From Variovorax paradoxus (lineage in GTDB: Bacteria > Pseudomonadota > Gammaproteobacteria > Burkholderiales > Burkholderiaceae_C): 64,000 nt of DNA. The position numbers and the translations under genes are program-made. Of the stretch, positions 21,396 through 30,116 are shown piece by piece. The stretch spans positions 1 to 64,000 of the forward strand of contig NZ_JAUSRN010000015.1 of assembly GCF_030811855.1 (NCBI RefSeq), given 5' to 3'. The stretch's first letter is position 1. Each line of letters begins with the position of its first letter. A model generated the notes under the pieces. It was not told the origin of the DNA. It ran no database searches and saw nothing but the letters and a program-made list of their open reading frames with translations.

Positions 21396-21953
21396 TCAAG
21401 CGTGAGCGAGCGCCCCTGCAAACAGCCTGACCATCTCCCGATCGAAGACCGGCAGGTCCTGCGGCTTGCGGCTCGTGATCAGGTTGCCGTCGACCACGAC
21501 TTCGCTGTCGACCCACTTGGCGCCGGCATTCGACAGATCGGTGCGGAGGGATGGCCACGACGTCAGCGTGCGGCCCTGGACCGCTCCGGCCTCTATCAGC
21601 GTCCAGGGTCCGTGGCAGATGGCGGCCACGGGCTTGCCGGCTTTGAAGAAGTCGCGAACGAAGGTGACGGCCTCCTCGTCGATGCGCAGCGCATCGGGGT
21701 TCATCACGCCGCCGGGCAGCAGCAGCGCATCGAACTCATGCGCTGCCGCCTGCGAAAGGGGTATGTCAACGTTGAACTCATCGGCCGTTTTGTGATGCTT
21801 CCAGCCGCTCACCGTGTTGTTCTTTGGCGAGACGATTTTGGTAACGGCGCCGGCCGCCTCCAGGGCTTTGCGGGGCTCCGTCATCTCGGACTGCTCGAAG
21901 CCATCGGCCACGAGAATGGCGACCTTGGCGCCATCGAGAAGGGTTTTGCTCAT
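21396..21953 (-). CDS. DJ-1/PfpI family protein (type 1 glutamine amidotransferase-like)
   Basis: 185 residues, start at MSKTLLDGAKVAILVADGFEQ with AAAGGA upstream; a longer frame adds 37 unlikely residues. The nucleophile elbow AAICHGPWTL (Cys113-His114) and the acidic partner near E20 are the PfpI/YhbO signature. Relatives act as general stress proteins, deglycases or peptidases. Convergent with pilY1 (about 50-bp gap). Monocistronic. Confidence 0.87.
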   Translation of the reverse strand: MSKTLLDGAKVAILVADGFEQSEMTEPRKALEAAGAVTKIVSPKNNTVSGWKHHKTADEFNVDIPLSQAAAHEFDALLLPGGVMNPDALRIDEEAVTFVRDFFKAGKPVAAICHGPWTLIEAGAVQGRTLTSWPSLRTDLSNAGAKWVDSEVVVDGNLITSRKPQDLPVFDREMVRLFAGALAHA

Positions 21954-22259
21954 GGGGAATCCTTTCGGCCGCATCCTCAGAAAAAAAGACATCGGCTCGT
22001 CGTTAGTGCTCTCAACTTGAAGGGGGGATGTGGCGCGCTTTTCATGCCATGCGCTTTTGCCCACGAGCCAAGCTCATTGGGCGGGTCCGCCAGCTTGTCT
22101 GGGGATCCTTGCGTCGTGCTCTCCAAGTTTCACAAAAGCACCGTCGGGGCCCAGAGGAGCGCACCACATCCGAAAAACAGATTGCGCCGCCGGTGGCATT
22201 CCTTGTGTCAGCGAGATGCCGAAGCACTGTAGGAATTTGGCCGACGGCGGCTCTTTTTT
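21954..22259. other. 306-bp gap without a supported gene
   Basis: Lies between two leftward genes (PfpI-like and CBS). It should hold the promoter of the PfpI-like gene. No convincing hairpin, repeat or ORF with family features was seen. Confidence 0.4.
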
Positions 22260-22679
22260 TCAGGCGGGTTCCGAGATTTCGCAGAGCGCTTCGGCCGCGG
22301 GCGCCGGTTTGCGTTCTTTCACGGCAATGTCGCCCAGCGCCACGATGCCCACGAGGCGCTTGTCGCGGTTGACGATCGGCAGGCGCCTGATCTGGTACTC
22401 GCCCATGATCGCGGCAGCGCGCGTCACCGGCTCGTCTTCGTAAGCCCAGCGGATGTGCTCCGACATCACGTCGCGCACCTTGGCGTCGCCGCCGCGGCCT
22501 TCAGCCACCGCTCGAATGGCGATGTCCCGGTCCGAAATGGAGCCGATCATCCGATCGTTCTCACCCACCGGCATCATGCCGAAGTCGCCGTCTCGCATGC
22601 AGCGCGCGGCCTCGGCAATCGTTGCGTCGGGACTGATGACTTGAACGTCCCGGCTCATGACATCCTTGATCGTGTGCAT
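22260..22679 (-). CDS. CBS-domain pair protein
   Basis: 139 residues: two CBS repeats and little else. It begins MHTIKDVMSRDVQVISPDATIAEAARCMRDGDFGMMPV; repeat 2 covers VRDVMSEHIRWAYEDEPVTRAAAIMGEYQIRRLPIVN. Such stand-alone CBS proteins bind adenine nucleotides and are often stress-linked; the function here is unknown. GAGGAG precedes the ATG, fixing this start over an in-frame extension of 41 codons. Divergent from the aldo/keto reductase remnant. Confidence 0.85.
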   Translation of the reverse strand: MHTIKDVMSRDVQVISPDATIAEAARCMRDGDFGMMPVGENDRMIGSISDRDIAIRAVAEGRGGDAKVRDVMSEHIRWAYEDEPVTRAAAIMGEYQIRRLPIVNRDKRLVGIVALGDIAVKERKPAPAAEALCEISEPA

Positions 22680-22896
22680 AAAAAATCTCCTCATCAGTTG
22701 AAGGTATGCGGCAGTCCGACCGACGTGCTTCGGCGGCGCCCATGCCTTACGGCCACTTTGCGAAAGATTGCGGCCTCGCATCTGTAGGACTCGGCCCCCC
22801 ACGCGCGTGATCGGCTGCGTCTCATGCGCCCGCAGTCAATTTTTTCCTCGGGTAACAACTTCGCGCTCCCATGGGGGCGGCTCGTAGGGATTTAGG

Positions 22897-23546
22897 ATGT
22901 GCCCGATGCGAACATTGCCTCTTTCAAACTCCGGCGAAATCCCGGTCCTGGGTCTCGGCACTTGGCGAATGGGCGAGGTGGCCAGCCGCCGCAAGGCTGA
23001 AGTGGCCGCGGTGCGCGAAGCCATCGCCATGGGCTACCGCCTGATCGACACTGCCGAGATGTACGGCGAGGGCGGCGCGGAAATGGTGGTGGGCCAGGCG
23101 CTGGCTGAAGCCCTGCAGGCCGGCGACGTGCGGCGCGACGAACTCTTCATCGTCAGCAAGGTGTACCCGCACAACGCGAGCCGGCGCGGAACGCCCGAAG
23201 CCTGCGAGCGCAGCCTGAAGCGCCTCGGCCTGGACACGATCGACCTTTACCTGCTGCACTGGCGCGGCAGCCATCCGCTGAGCGAAACGGCTAATGCCAT
23301 GCAGGCGCTGGTGGCTCAAGGGCGCGTCGTGCACTGGGGCGTGAGCAATTTCGATCTCGACGACATGGAAGAGCTGACGCAGGTGGTGGGCGAGGGGTCC
23401 GGCTGCGCGGCCAACCAGCGGTGCGCAGCAAGCACCTCGAAGAGAACCTCGCCGCCGCTCGGCTGACACTGGACGCAGCCACCCTCGCAGAACTGGATCG
23501 GCTGTACCCGCCGCCACGTCGCAAGACACCCCTGGCGATGATCTGA
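22897..23546 (+). pseudogene. Aldo/keto reductase, internally deleted and frameshifted
   Basis: The first 170 or so codons are a good aldo/keto reductase: TLPLSNSGEIPVLGLGTWRMGE, LIDTAEMYGEGGAE (catalytic Asp/Tyr), FIVSKVYPHN (Lys) and LYLLHWRGSHPL (His). The frame stays good to SGCAANQ (about 23412) and then jumps to a different frame that encodes the normal C-terminus (VRSKHLEENLAAARLTLDAATLAELD, ending ...RRKTPLAMI, stop at 23544-23546). About 60-90 residues of the TIM barrel, including the NADPH-binding loop, are missing at the junction. The reading frame as it stands ends at 23466. Probably an out-of-frame internal deletion; an assembly gap is the alternative. Confidence 0.82.
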
Positions 23547-23558
23547 CGTGACGGCGCC

Positions 23559-25055
23559 CTAGTGCGCTTCGGCCTGTTTGGCCGCGTCGATCACGGCCTG
23601 CTCGTCGTGCTTCGCGCCATTGAGGAACAGGTTCAGCAGCACTGCGGTGATCGACGCCAGCAGGATGCCCGATTCGACCAGCGAGTGAATCGCATGCGGC
23701 ATCCACTGTTTGAAGTTGGGTGCGATGAGCGGAATCATGCCGATGCCGATCGACACCGCGACGATCATTGCGTTGTGGCGGTTGGTCTTGAAGTCCACGC
23801 CCGAAAGAATGCGGATGCCCGTGGCCGCCACCATGCCGAACATCACCAGCCCCGCGCCGCCGAGCACCACGGTGGGCAGCGATTCGATCAGCGCGGCCAT
23901 CTTCGGCAGCAGGCCCAGCACGATCAGGATCACGCCGCCGGCCACGCAGACATAGCGGCTCTTGATGCCCGTGACAGCCACCAGCCCCACGTTCTGCGAA
24001 AAGCTGGTGTACGGAAAGGTGTTGAAGATGCCTCCGATGAGCGTGCCCAGGCCGTCGGTGCGCAATCCGCGCGCCAAGTCCTTCTGGCCGATCTTCCGGT
24101 CGGTCATCTCGCCGAGCGCGAGGAACATGCCGGTCGATTCGATCATCACCACGATCATGATCAGCGTCATCGTGAGGATCAGGATCGGGTCGAACTGCGG
24201 CATGCCGAAGTGGAACGGCAGCACCACGTCCACCCAGGCCGCCTTGCCGACTTTCTCGTAGGTCATGAGCCCCGTGATCGAGGCCACCACAGCGCCAATC
24301 GCAATGCCCAGCAGCACCGAGATGTTGGCGATGAAGCCCTTCGCATACTTGACGATCAGCAGGATGGACACCAGTACCAACGCCGCCACGCCGAAGCCCG
24401 AGAGGTCCGCGTACTTTGGGTTGGGCACCGTCGGCATGATGGCAAAGCCCTTGGGCACTGCGGGAATCGAGCTGCCCGGCGAAGTTACCTCGGCCAGCCA
24501 CTTCGCGTAGACCGGATCGACCAGCGCCGGCGCCGTCGGGCCCACGGGGTTGCCGAAGATCCAGTTGATGCCCACGCGCATCAGGCTGATGCCGATGACC
24601 GCGATGATGGTGCCCGTGACCACCGGCGGAAAGAAGCGCAGCATGCGGCTCACCAACGGTGCGATCAGTATCGACACCACGCCCGCGCCGATGATGGCGC
24701 CGAACAGCAGCTGAGCGCCGTTCTGCCCCGGGTTGGCGTTGGCAATGGCGACCATCGGCGCGACCGATGCGAAGGTCACGCCCATCATCACCGGCAGCTT
24801 GATGCCGAACCACTGCGTCGCGCCCAGCGCTTGGATCAGCGTGGCAATGCCGCAGCAGAACAGGTCGGCCGAGATCAGCAGCGCGACTTCGTCGGGCGAC
24901 AGCTTGAGCGCGCGGCCGACGATCAGCGGCACTGCAACGGCCCCCGCATACATCACGAGCACATGCTGGAGGCCGAGGGCTGCGAGCTTGCCCGAAGGCA
25001 GGCGCTGGTCCACCGGATGGACTGTCTGAACAGGGGAAGATGTCTGGGCCGTCAT
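23559..25055 (-). CDS. NCS2 family xanthine/uric acid permease
   Basis: 498-residue inner-membrane carrier (nucleobase:cation symporter 2). Start MTAQTSSPVQTVHPVDQRL with AGGAGA upstream. QWFGIKLPVMMGVTFASVAPM and the motif-bearing segment ALGEMTDRKIGQKDLARGLRTDGLGTLIGGIFNTFPYTSFSQNVGLVAVTGIKSR match XanQ/UapA-type purine permeases. It probably takes up xanthine or urate with protons. A TTGTATACAG site lies 83 bp upstream; the GntR gene that likely controls it is immediately upstream in the same direction. Confidence 0.9.
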   Translation of the reverse strand: MTAQTSSPVQTVHPVDQRLPSGKLAALGLQHVLVMYAGAVAVPLIVGRALKLSPDEVALLISADLFCCGIATLIQALGATQWFGIKLPVMMGVTFASVAPMVAIANANPGQNGAQLLFGAIIGAGVVSILIAPLVSRMLRFFPPVVTGTIIAVIGISLMRVGINWIFGNPVGPTAPALVDPVYAKWLAEVTSPGSSIPAVPKGFAIMPTVPNPKYADLSGFGVAALVLVSILLIVKYAKGFIANISVLLGIAIGAVVASITGLMTYEKVGKAAWVDVVLPFHFGMPQFDPILILTMTLIMIVVMIESTGMFLALGEMTDRKIGQKDLARGLRTDGLGTLIGGIFNTFPYTSFSQNVGLVAVTGIKSRYVCVAGGVILIVLGLLPKMAALIESLPTVVLGGAGLVMFGMVAATGIRILSGVDFKTNRHNAMIVAVSIGIGMIPLIAPNFKQWMPHAIHSLVESGILLASITAVLLNLFLNGAKHDEQAVIDAAKQAEAH

Positions 25056-25137
25056 CGGTTTGTCTCCTGGCGCTGCAAGGGAGCATGCGTGGACGACGAC
25101 GCGGCTGGCCGGGCGTCCACAAAGTGTGTACGCCAAA

Positions 25138-25147
25138 CTGTATACAA
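25138..25147 (-). promoter_or_regulatory. GntR-type operator upstream of the NCS2 permease
   Basis: CTGTATACAA on the plus strand, TTGTATACAG on the minus, with an 8-bp perfect core (TGTATACA, 25139-25146). It lies between the GntR gene and the permease gene it precedes. It differs by one base from the site at 28341 and closely resembles the one upstream of dctA. Confidence 0.55.
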
Positions 25148-25198
25148 TTTATGCCGCAATCTGGATGCAGGAAAACCCGCATCGCCGCGAGGGCGCCG

Positions 25199-25960
25199 TC
25201 AGGCGAGCAGCGCCTTCACCAGGTCGAGCTGCCGGTCGGGCTTCTCGGTGCCGAGCTCCAGGCTGGCCTCGATGCGCTCCAGGTGCTCGGTCATGCAGGC
25301 CACGGCGCCTTCCGCGTCGCCCTTGCGGCAGATGCGCAGAAACTCCGAGTGCTCGTCCGACGAGCAGTGCGGGTCGTTCGACGAGTGGTAGAGCATGGCG
25401 ATCAGCGAACTGCGCGCCACCAGTTCGCGCACCAGTTCGGCCAGCGTCTTGTTGCCCGTGGCTTCGGCCAGTGCCACGTGAAAATCGCCCAGCACTTTCT
25501 CGCGCACGGTGCCCGTGGTGGTGGTCTGGCGCAACGCGGTGCGCTCGAAGCGAATGTGCTGCTCCAGCACCTGGTAGTCGCGCGGCCGCGCATTGGCGAT
25601 GAACAGGCGCACCACTTCGCTTTCGAGGATGCGACGCACCGCGAACACCTCGCGCGCCTCCTGCACCGTGGGCTGGCAGACGAACGCGCCCTTGTCGGGA
25701 ATCATCTCGATGAGCTTGTCCTTCGACAGCATGAGCAAGGCCGCGCGGATCTTGGTGCGGCTCACCGAATAGACGCGGCCCAGCGCTTCCTCGCGCAGCC
25801 AGGTGCCGGGCGGCAGGCGCTTCTCGACGATGGCGGTGGCGATGTCCTGCGCAATGCTCTCGATGGAGCTGCCCTTGTCGGCGGCGGCTGCGCCGTTCTC
25901 GTTAGGAGCGGCGGTGGCGATAGGGGAAGCGGGAGAGGCAGGAGATTTGGCGCGGGGCAT
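25199..25960 (-). CDS. GntR family (FCD) transcriptional regulator of purine/allantoin genes
   Basis: 253 residues. An Ala/Pro-rich leader (MPRAKSPASPASPIATAAPNENG) precedes the winged helix (GTWLREEALGRVYSVSRTKIRAALLML, about 55-85). The FCD domain shows AVRRILESEVVRLFIA, DFHVALAEATGNKTLAELV and the metal-ligand-like DEHSEFLRICRKGD. The order of transcription is NCS1 permease, racemase, this gene, NCS2 permease, so it probably autoregulates and controls both permeases through the TTGTATACAA sites. Ligand unknown; allantoin or urate are candidates. An in-frame extension to 26257 overlaps the racemase gene and is rejected. Confidence 0.87.
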   Translation of the reverse strand: MPRAKSPASPASPIATAAPNENGAAAADKGSSIESIAQDIATAIVEKRLPPGTWLREEALGRVYSVSRTKIRAALLMLSKDKLIEMIPDKGAFVCQPTVQEAREVFAVRRILESEVVRLFIANARPRDYQVLEQHIRFERTALRQTTTTGTVREKVLGDFHVALAEATGNKTLAELVRELVARSSLIAMLYHSSNDPHCSSDEHSEFLRICRKGDAEGAVACMTEHLERIEASLELGTEKPDRQLDLVKALLA

Positions 25961-26007
25961 GCGGAGATTGTGTCTTAGCGGGCTGGCCGCCGAACCCCGT
26001 GCCGCCC

Positions 26008-26748
26008 CTAGCGTGCGGCCAGGGTAAAACCTTCGAGCGCACCCGTCATGCGCTTGGGCAGGGGACGAGCCAGCTCGCCGCGCTTGCTGGTCTGCAGCTT
26101 CAACGCGACCAGCGATTCGACGAGCTTGGTGGCCGCGGCCACGCCGTCGATCACCGGCACGCCGAGCAGGCCGCCGATGTGCTCGCACAGGTCGGTCATG
26201 CCGGCGCAGCCGAGCACGATGCAATCCGAGCCGTCTTCGTCGAGGGCGCGCCGGCATTCATCGACGATGCGCTCGCGCGCATTGGAGCCGGGCTCTTCGA
26301 GCTCGAGCACCGGCAGCTCGCAGGCGCGCACGTTGGCGCAGAAGCGCTCCATGCCGTAGATCTCGGCCAGGTGCCAGGCCTGTCCCATGGTGCGGCCCAG
26401 CGTGGTGACCACGCTGAAGCGGCTGCCCACCATGCTGGCCAGGTGCATCGCGGCTTCTGCAATGCCCACCACCGGGCCGCGCGCGAGTTCGCGGGCGGCC
26501 TTCAGGCCCGGGTCGCCGAAGCAGGCGATCACGTAGCCATCGATGCCCTCGCGCTCGCCGGCCGCAATCTCCTGCAACAGGCCGGGTACGGCCAGCGCCT
26601 CGTCGTAGTGGCTCTCGATGGAGACCGGCCCCATGGCGGGGCTGACCGCGACGATCTCGGTGCCGGGCTGCGCAACCGCGCGGGCGCAGGCACCGATCTT
26701 CTCGGTCATGCTCCAGGTGGTGTTGGGATTGATGATCTTGATGCGCAC
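26008..26748 (-). CDS. Asp/Glu/hydantoin racemase family protein, probable allantoin racemase
   Basis: 246 residues. MRIKIINPNTTWSMTEKI opens the Asp/Glu racemase fold; the two catalytic cysteines are Cys76 (VIACFGDPGL) and Cys181 (IVLGCAGMTDL). The family includes hydantoin racemase HyuE and allantoin racemase HpxA. Its place between an NCS1 permease and a purine permease favours allantoin. It would supply the enantiomer used by allantoinase. No allantoinase, allantoicase or ureidoglycolate enzyme gene is in this window. Confidence 0.82.
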   Translation of the reverse strand: MRIKIINPNTTWSMTEKIGACARAVAQPGTEIVAVSPAMGPVSIESHYDEALAVPGLLQEIAAGEREGIDGYVIACFGDPGLKAARELARGPVVGIAEAAMHLASMVGSRFSVVTTLGRTMGQAWHLAEIYGMERFCANVRACELPVLELEEPGSNARERIVDECRRALDEDGSDCIVLGCAGMTDLCEHIGGLLGVPVIDGVAAATKLVESLVALKLQTSKRGELARPLPKRMTGALEGFTLAAR

Positions 26749-26772
26749 GGCGCGGTCCTTCTCTTCAGCGTT

Positions 26773-28266
26773 TCAAGTCTTGTTGTTGCGGTTCAGCAGC
26801 ACGTAGAGCACGAAGCCCAGCCCCATGCCGATGAACCATGCATAGTTCGCGCCACCACGCAGCGCCGGCACCATCACGCACAGAATCGGCACCAGCGCGG
26901 AGGGGATCAGCGCCTGGATCGCCTTCGGGTTGTAGCCGCCGCTGTACCAGTATTCGCCCTTTGGGCTCATGGAGTAGAGCGCGTCCACGTCGATGCGCTG
27001 CTTGCGCACGAAGTAGTAATCGGCAATCAAGATGCCGAACAGCGGGCCGATGAACGAGCCCAGCACGTCCAGCGTGTAGTGGATCACCTCGGGGCTGTTG
27101 TAGAGGTTCCACGGCGTCAGAAACACCGAGCCCACCGCGGCGATCATGCCGCCGGTTCGCCAGCTGATGTGCTGCGGCGCCACGTTCGAGAAGTCGAACG
27201 CCGGCGAGACGAAGTTGGCGACGATGTTGATGCCGATGGTCGCGATCATGAATGTCAGCGCACCCAGCACCACGGCGGTGGTGCTGTCGATCTTGCCCAC
27301 GGTGTGCACCGGATCGGTGATGAGCTCACCGAACACCGGCAGCGTGGCGGCCGTGGTGATCACGGTCAGCAGCGAGAAGAACACGAAGTTGATCGGCAAG
27401 CCCCAGAAGTTGCCCTTCTTCACCGCGTCGAAGCTCTTGCCGTAGCGCGAGAAGTCGCCAAAGTTGAGCATGGGGCCGCTGAAATAGCTCACCACCAGCG
27501 CAATGGCCGAGAGCATCACCGGCAGCGCATCCCAGCCCTGGAACTTGATGCCGCCCAGGTTCAGGTCGATGTTGCTCCAGCCCGCCTTCCACACCAGCCA
27601 GCCGCAGAGCACGGCCATCACCACATACACGGCAGGACCGGCCCAGTCGATGAACTTGCGGATGGCTTCCATGCCGTGCCAGAACACGAAGGCCTGCAGC
27701 ACCCACATGATCATGAAGGCTACCCAGCCGAGCGTCGACAAGCCAGCGAAGCCGTGCTGCGCCACGTTGGCATAGGGCGCGAGGTTGGGGAACATGTGCA
27801 GCGCCAGCACCATGAAGGCGGCCGATGCGAGATACGTCTGCACACCGTACCAGGCTACCGCGATCAGCCCGCGGATGATGGCCGGGATGTTGGCGCCCAG
27901 CACGCCGAACGATGCGCGGCACACCACGGGGTAGGGCACGCCCGTAACCTGGCTCGGCTTGGCCACCAGGTTGCAGAAGAACTGCACGATCACGATGCCC
28001 ACGAGCAGCGACACCAGCACCTGCCAGCTCGACAGGCCCAGCGCGAACAGGCTTCCGGCCGTGATGTAGCCGCCCACGCTGTGCACGTCGGACATCCAGA
28101 ACGCAAAGATGTTGTATTGGCCCCAGGTCTGCTTCTTGAGCGGGGCCAGGTCTTCGTTGGTCAGCCGCGGGTGGTAGCCGGGCTTGATCACCGCGTTGGA
28201 TTCGGTGTGCGGCGCATGGCCGGCTTCGTTGGTGCCCGCGGGGGCTTGGCTGACGACTGTGCTCAT
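26773..28266 (-). CDS. NCS1 family cytosine/purine/allantoin/hydantoin permease
   Basis: 497 residues, about twelve membrane segments. The start MSTVVSQAPAGTNEAGHAPHT is set by GAGGAAAG upstream; the longer frame is rejected. RLTNEDLAPLKKQTWGQYNIFAFWMSDVHSVGGY is the NCS1 entry motif; GDFSRYGKS and SPEVIHYTLDVLGSFIGPLFGILIADYYFVRKQ match allantoin/uracil/hydantoin carriers such as PucI and Mhp1. First gene of the purine/allantoin block; a perfect TTTGTATACAAA operator lies 75 bp upstream. Confidence 0.9.
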   Translation of the reverse strand: MSTVVSQAPAGTNEAGHAPHTESNAVIKPGYHPRLTNEDLAPLKKQTWGQYNIFAFWMSDVHSVGGYITAGSLFALGLSSWQVLVSLLVGIVIVQFFCNLVAKPSQVTGVPYPVVCRASFGVLGANIPAIIRGLIAVAWYGVQTYLASAAFMVLALHMFPNLAPYANVAQHGFAGLSTLGWVAFMIMWVLQAFVFWHGMEAIRKFIDWAGPAVYVVMAVLCGWLVWKAGWSNIDLNLGGIKFQGWDALPVMLSAIALVVSYFSGPMLNFGDFSRYGKSFDAVKKGNFWGLPINFVFFSLLTVITTAATLPVFGELITDPVHTVGKIDSTTAVVLGALTFMIATIGINIVANFVSPAFDFSNVAPQHISWRTGGMIAAVGSVFLTPWNLYNSPEVIHYTLDVLGSFIGPLFGILIADYYFVRKQRIDVDALYSMSPKGEYWYSGGYNPKAIQALIPSALVPILCVMVPALRGGANYAWFIGMGLGFVLYVLLNRNNKT

Positions 28267-28340
28267 GGTCTTTCCTCGTGCGAATGGGATTGAGGGACCG
28301 TTTTCCAGCGCAAACGCCGCGCCGGGTATCGGGTGCGTTA

Positions 28341-28352
28341 TTTGTATACAAA
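28341..28352. promoter_or_regulatory. GntR-type operator upstream of the NCS1 permease
   Basis: TTTGTATACAAA, a perfect 12-bp palindrome in the 207-bp gap between the permease and the GNAT gene. Matches the classic FCD-GntR operator form and the sites at 25138 and 14305. Confidence 0.65.
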
Positions 28353-28473
28353 AACAGTGTGCAATCAACCCCATCCGGCGATTCATATATCCGTAGATTC
28401 CCTGAGGCGCCCCAGGCCGCCGCTGCTGCTCCCCCACCCAGCCTCTCTCACCAGGCCAGTGTTTCGTCAGCCG

Positions 28474-28959
28474 TCAGGCCGTGGTCCCGTACACGATGAA
28501 GCCGTCGTGCGTGGCGACTTTGTCGTAGAGCCTGCGGCCGGCTGCGTTGGTGACGTGCGTCTGCCAGTACACGCGGTGCCCGCCCACGCCCTTGACGTGC
28601 GCGCACACGCCCTGGATCAGCTGGCGCCCCACGCCGCGGCCGCGCTCCGACGGAAGCGTGAACAGATCCTGCAGGTAGCAGGTCGGCTCGATGCGCGTGG
28701 TGCTGCGATGAAAGAGGTAGTGCGTCAGCCCAACCAGCTGGCCGTCGCGCTCGGCCACCAACGCATGCACCGGCTCATAGGCATCGAAGAAGCGCTGCCA
28801 GGTGACCTGCGTGATCTCGTCGGGCAGCGCCGTGGGGCCTTCGCGCTTGTAGAAGGCGTTGTAGCCGTCCCATAGCGGCTTCCATGCAGCGAAGTCGTCT
28901 CGCGTCGGCGGGCGGATCAGGAGAGAAGGAGAAGAAGGAGAAGAAGGAGTGGTCGTCAT
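28474..28959 (-). CDS. GNAT family N-acetyltransferase
   Basis: 161 residues. Start MTTTPSSPSSPSLLIRPPTRDDF; the Ser/Pro run is encoded by a short GAAGGA-type repeat (28920-28950). The acetyl-CoA motif A is CYLQDLFTLPSERGRGVGRQLIQGV, followed by VYWQTHVTNAAGRRLYDKVA (motif B). It acetylates an unknown primary amine. Stands between the permease block and a LysR gene. Confidence 0.88.
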   Translation of the reverse strand: MTTTPSSPSSPSLLIRPPTRDDFAAWKPLWDGYNAFYKREGPTALPDEITQVTWQRFFDAYEPVHALVAERDGQLVGLTHYLFHRSTTRIEPTCYLQDLFTLPSERGRGVGRQLIQGVCAHVKGVGGHRVYWQTHVTNAAGRRLYDKVATHDGFIVYGTTA

Positions 28960-29030
28960 GCGTCGGTTGCCTGCACGTTTGAAAACCTGCGATTGCAACA
29001 CGACCCGGCCCCATCATGGGCCGGCCATCC

Positions 29031-30044
29031 TCAGGACTGGGGCAGCAGCCTGTCCGTCCGTTCCGCCGACGTGGTGGCGACCCGCACAACCTCCGTCGCC
29101 CTCGAAAGGGTGCACGCGGCTGCTTCGACGGGCGTCATCCGCGGAAACACCGGCGGCTCACCAGTCGCCCCCATCGATTGCTCGAGAAAATCAAGCATCG
29201 TGCGCATGGCTGCGCTGTTGTGGCGGCGCTGCGAGTAGGCGGCATACAGCCAGTGATCGTGCGGCATGTGCTCCCGCAGCACCGGCACCAGCGCGCCGCG
29301 ATCCAGGTGCGACAGCGCGAGCGGCTCCGGCACGTAGGCCACGCCCGCGCCGCGCAGCGCCAGCTCGATGAGCGCGACCGCGTCGTTGGCCTCCAGGCGG
29401 CTGTGCACGGGCACGTCGATGGCCTTGCCATCGGTCTCGAAGGGCAGATGGGTGGTGGGCTTGGCCGAATAGCTCAGCACGTCGTGACGTGCCAGGTCTT
29501 CCGGCACCCTGGGAATGCCGCGCCGGGCCCAGTAGGCCGGGCTCGCGCAGACCACCATGTCGAACGGGACCAGGCGTCGCACGATCAGGTTCATGTCGTC
29601 GATGCGCCCGCCGGTCAGGTGGATGTCGATGCCTTCCTCGATCAGGTCGATCTCGCTGTTGGTGAACACCAGACTCACGTACACGTCGGGATAGAGCTTG
29701 ATGAACTCCGCGATCACGTCGGAGAGCCAGCCCGCAATGAGCCCGTGCGGCGCGCTCATGCGCAGCCGCCCGCGCGGGTGCGAGGCATGGGCCTGCAGGT
29801 CGTTCAGCGTGGCCTCAGCCATGTTCACCAGATCAGCGCTGCGGTCGAGCAGCACCTGGCCCGCGTCCGTCAGGCTCAGCGAGCGCGTGGAGCGGTTGAG
29901 CAGGCGCACGCCGCTGCGTTCCTCCAGCTCGGCCACGTAGCGGCTGACGGTGGCTTTCGACATGCCGAGCGAGATGGCTGCGCGGGAGAAGCTGCGCCGG
30001 AACGCCACTTCGCGGAATGTTTTAATGAGATCGAGGCCGTCCAT
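29031..30044 (-). CDS. LysR-type transcriptional regulator
   Basis: 337 residues. DNA-binding domain MDGLDLIKTFREVAFRRSFSRAAISLGMSKATVSRYVAELEERSGVRLLNRSTRSLSLTD, then a CrgA-like effector domain (GRLRMSAPHGLIAGWLSDVI...). The C-terminus is about 35 residues longer than usual for this subgroup. Divergent from ackA (72-bp gap), so acetate kinase expression is the nearest candidate target; the GNAT gene downstream is another. Confidence 0.85.
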   Translation of the reverse strand: MDGLDLIKTFREVAFRRSFSRAAISLGMSKATVSRYVAELEERSGVRLLNRSTRSLSLTDAGQVLLDRSADLVNMAEATLNDLQAHASHPRGRLRMSAPHGLIAGWLSDVIAEFIKLYPDVYVSLVFTNSEIDLIEEGIDIHLTGGRIDDMNLIVRRLVPFDMVVCASPAYWARRGIPRVPEDLARHDVLSYSAKPTTHLPFETDGKAIDVPVHSRLEANDAVALIELALRGAGVAYVPEPLALSHLDRGALVPVLREHMPHDHWLYAAYSQRRHNSAAMRTMLDFLEQSMGATGEPPVFPRMTPVEAAACTLSRATEVVRVATTSAERTDRLLPQS

Positions 30045-30116
30045 TGTGGTTGCATTGTTCCAGTTTCCCGGAACGTGCGTGGCGCGGGGTCTCTGCGGGT
30101 CGGTTTAAAGTAAGCC

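Noticed and set aside
28920..28950. GAAGGA/GAAGAA short repeats at the 5' end of the GNAT gene
   Set aside because: They encode a Ser/Pro linker at the N-terminus; simple low-complexity coding, not a separate element.
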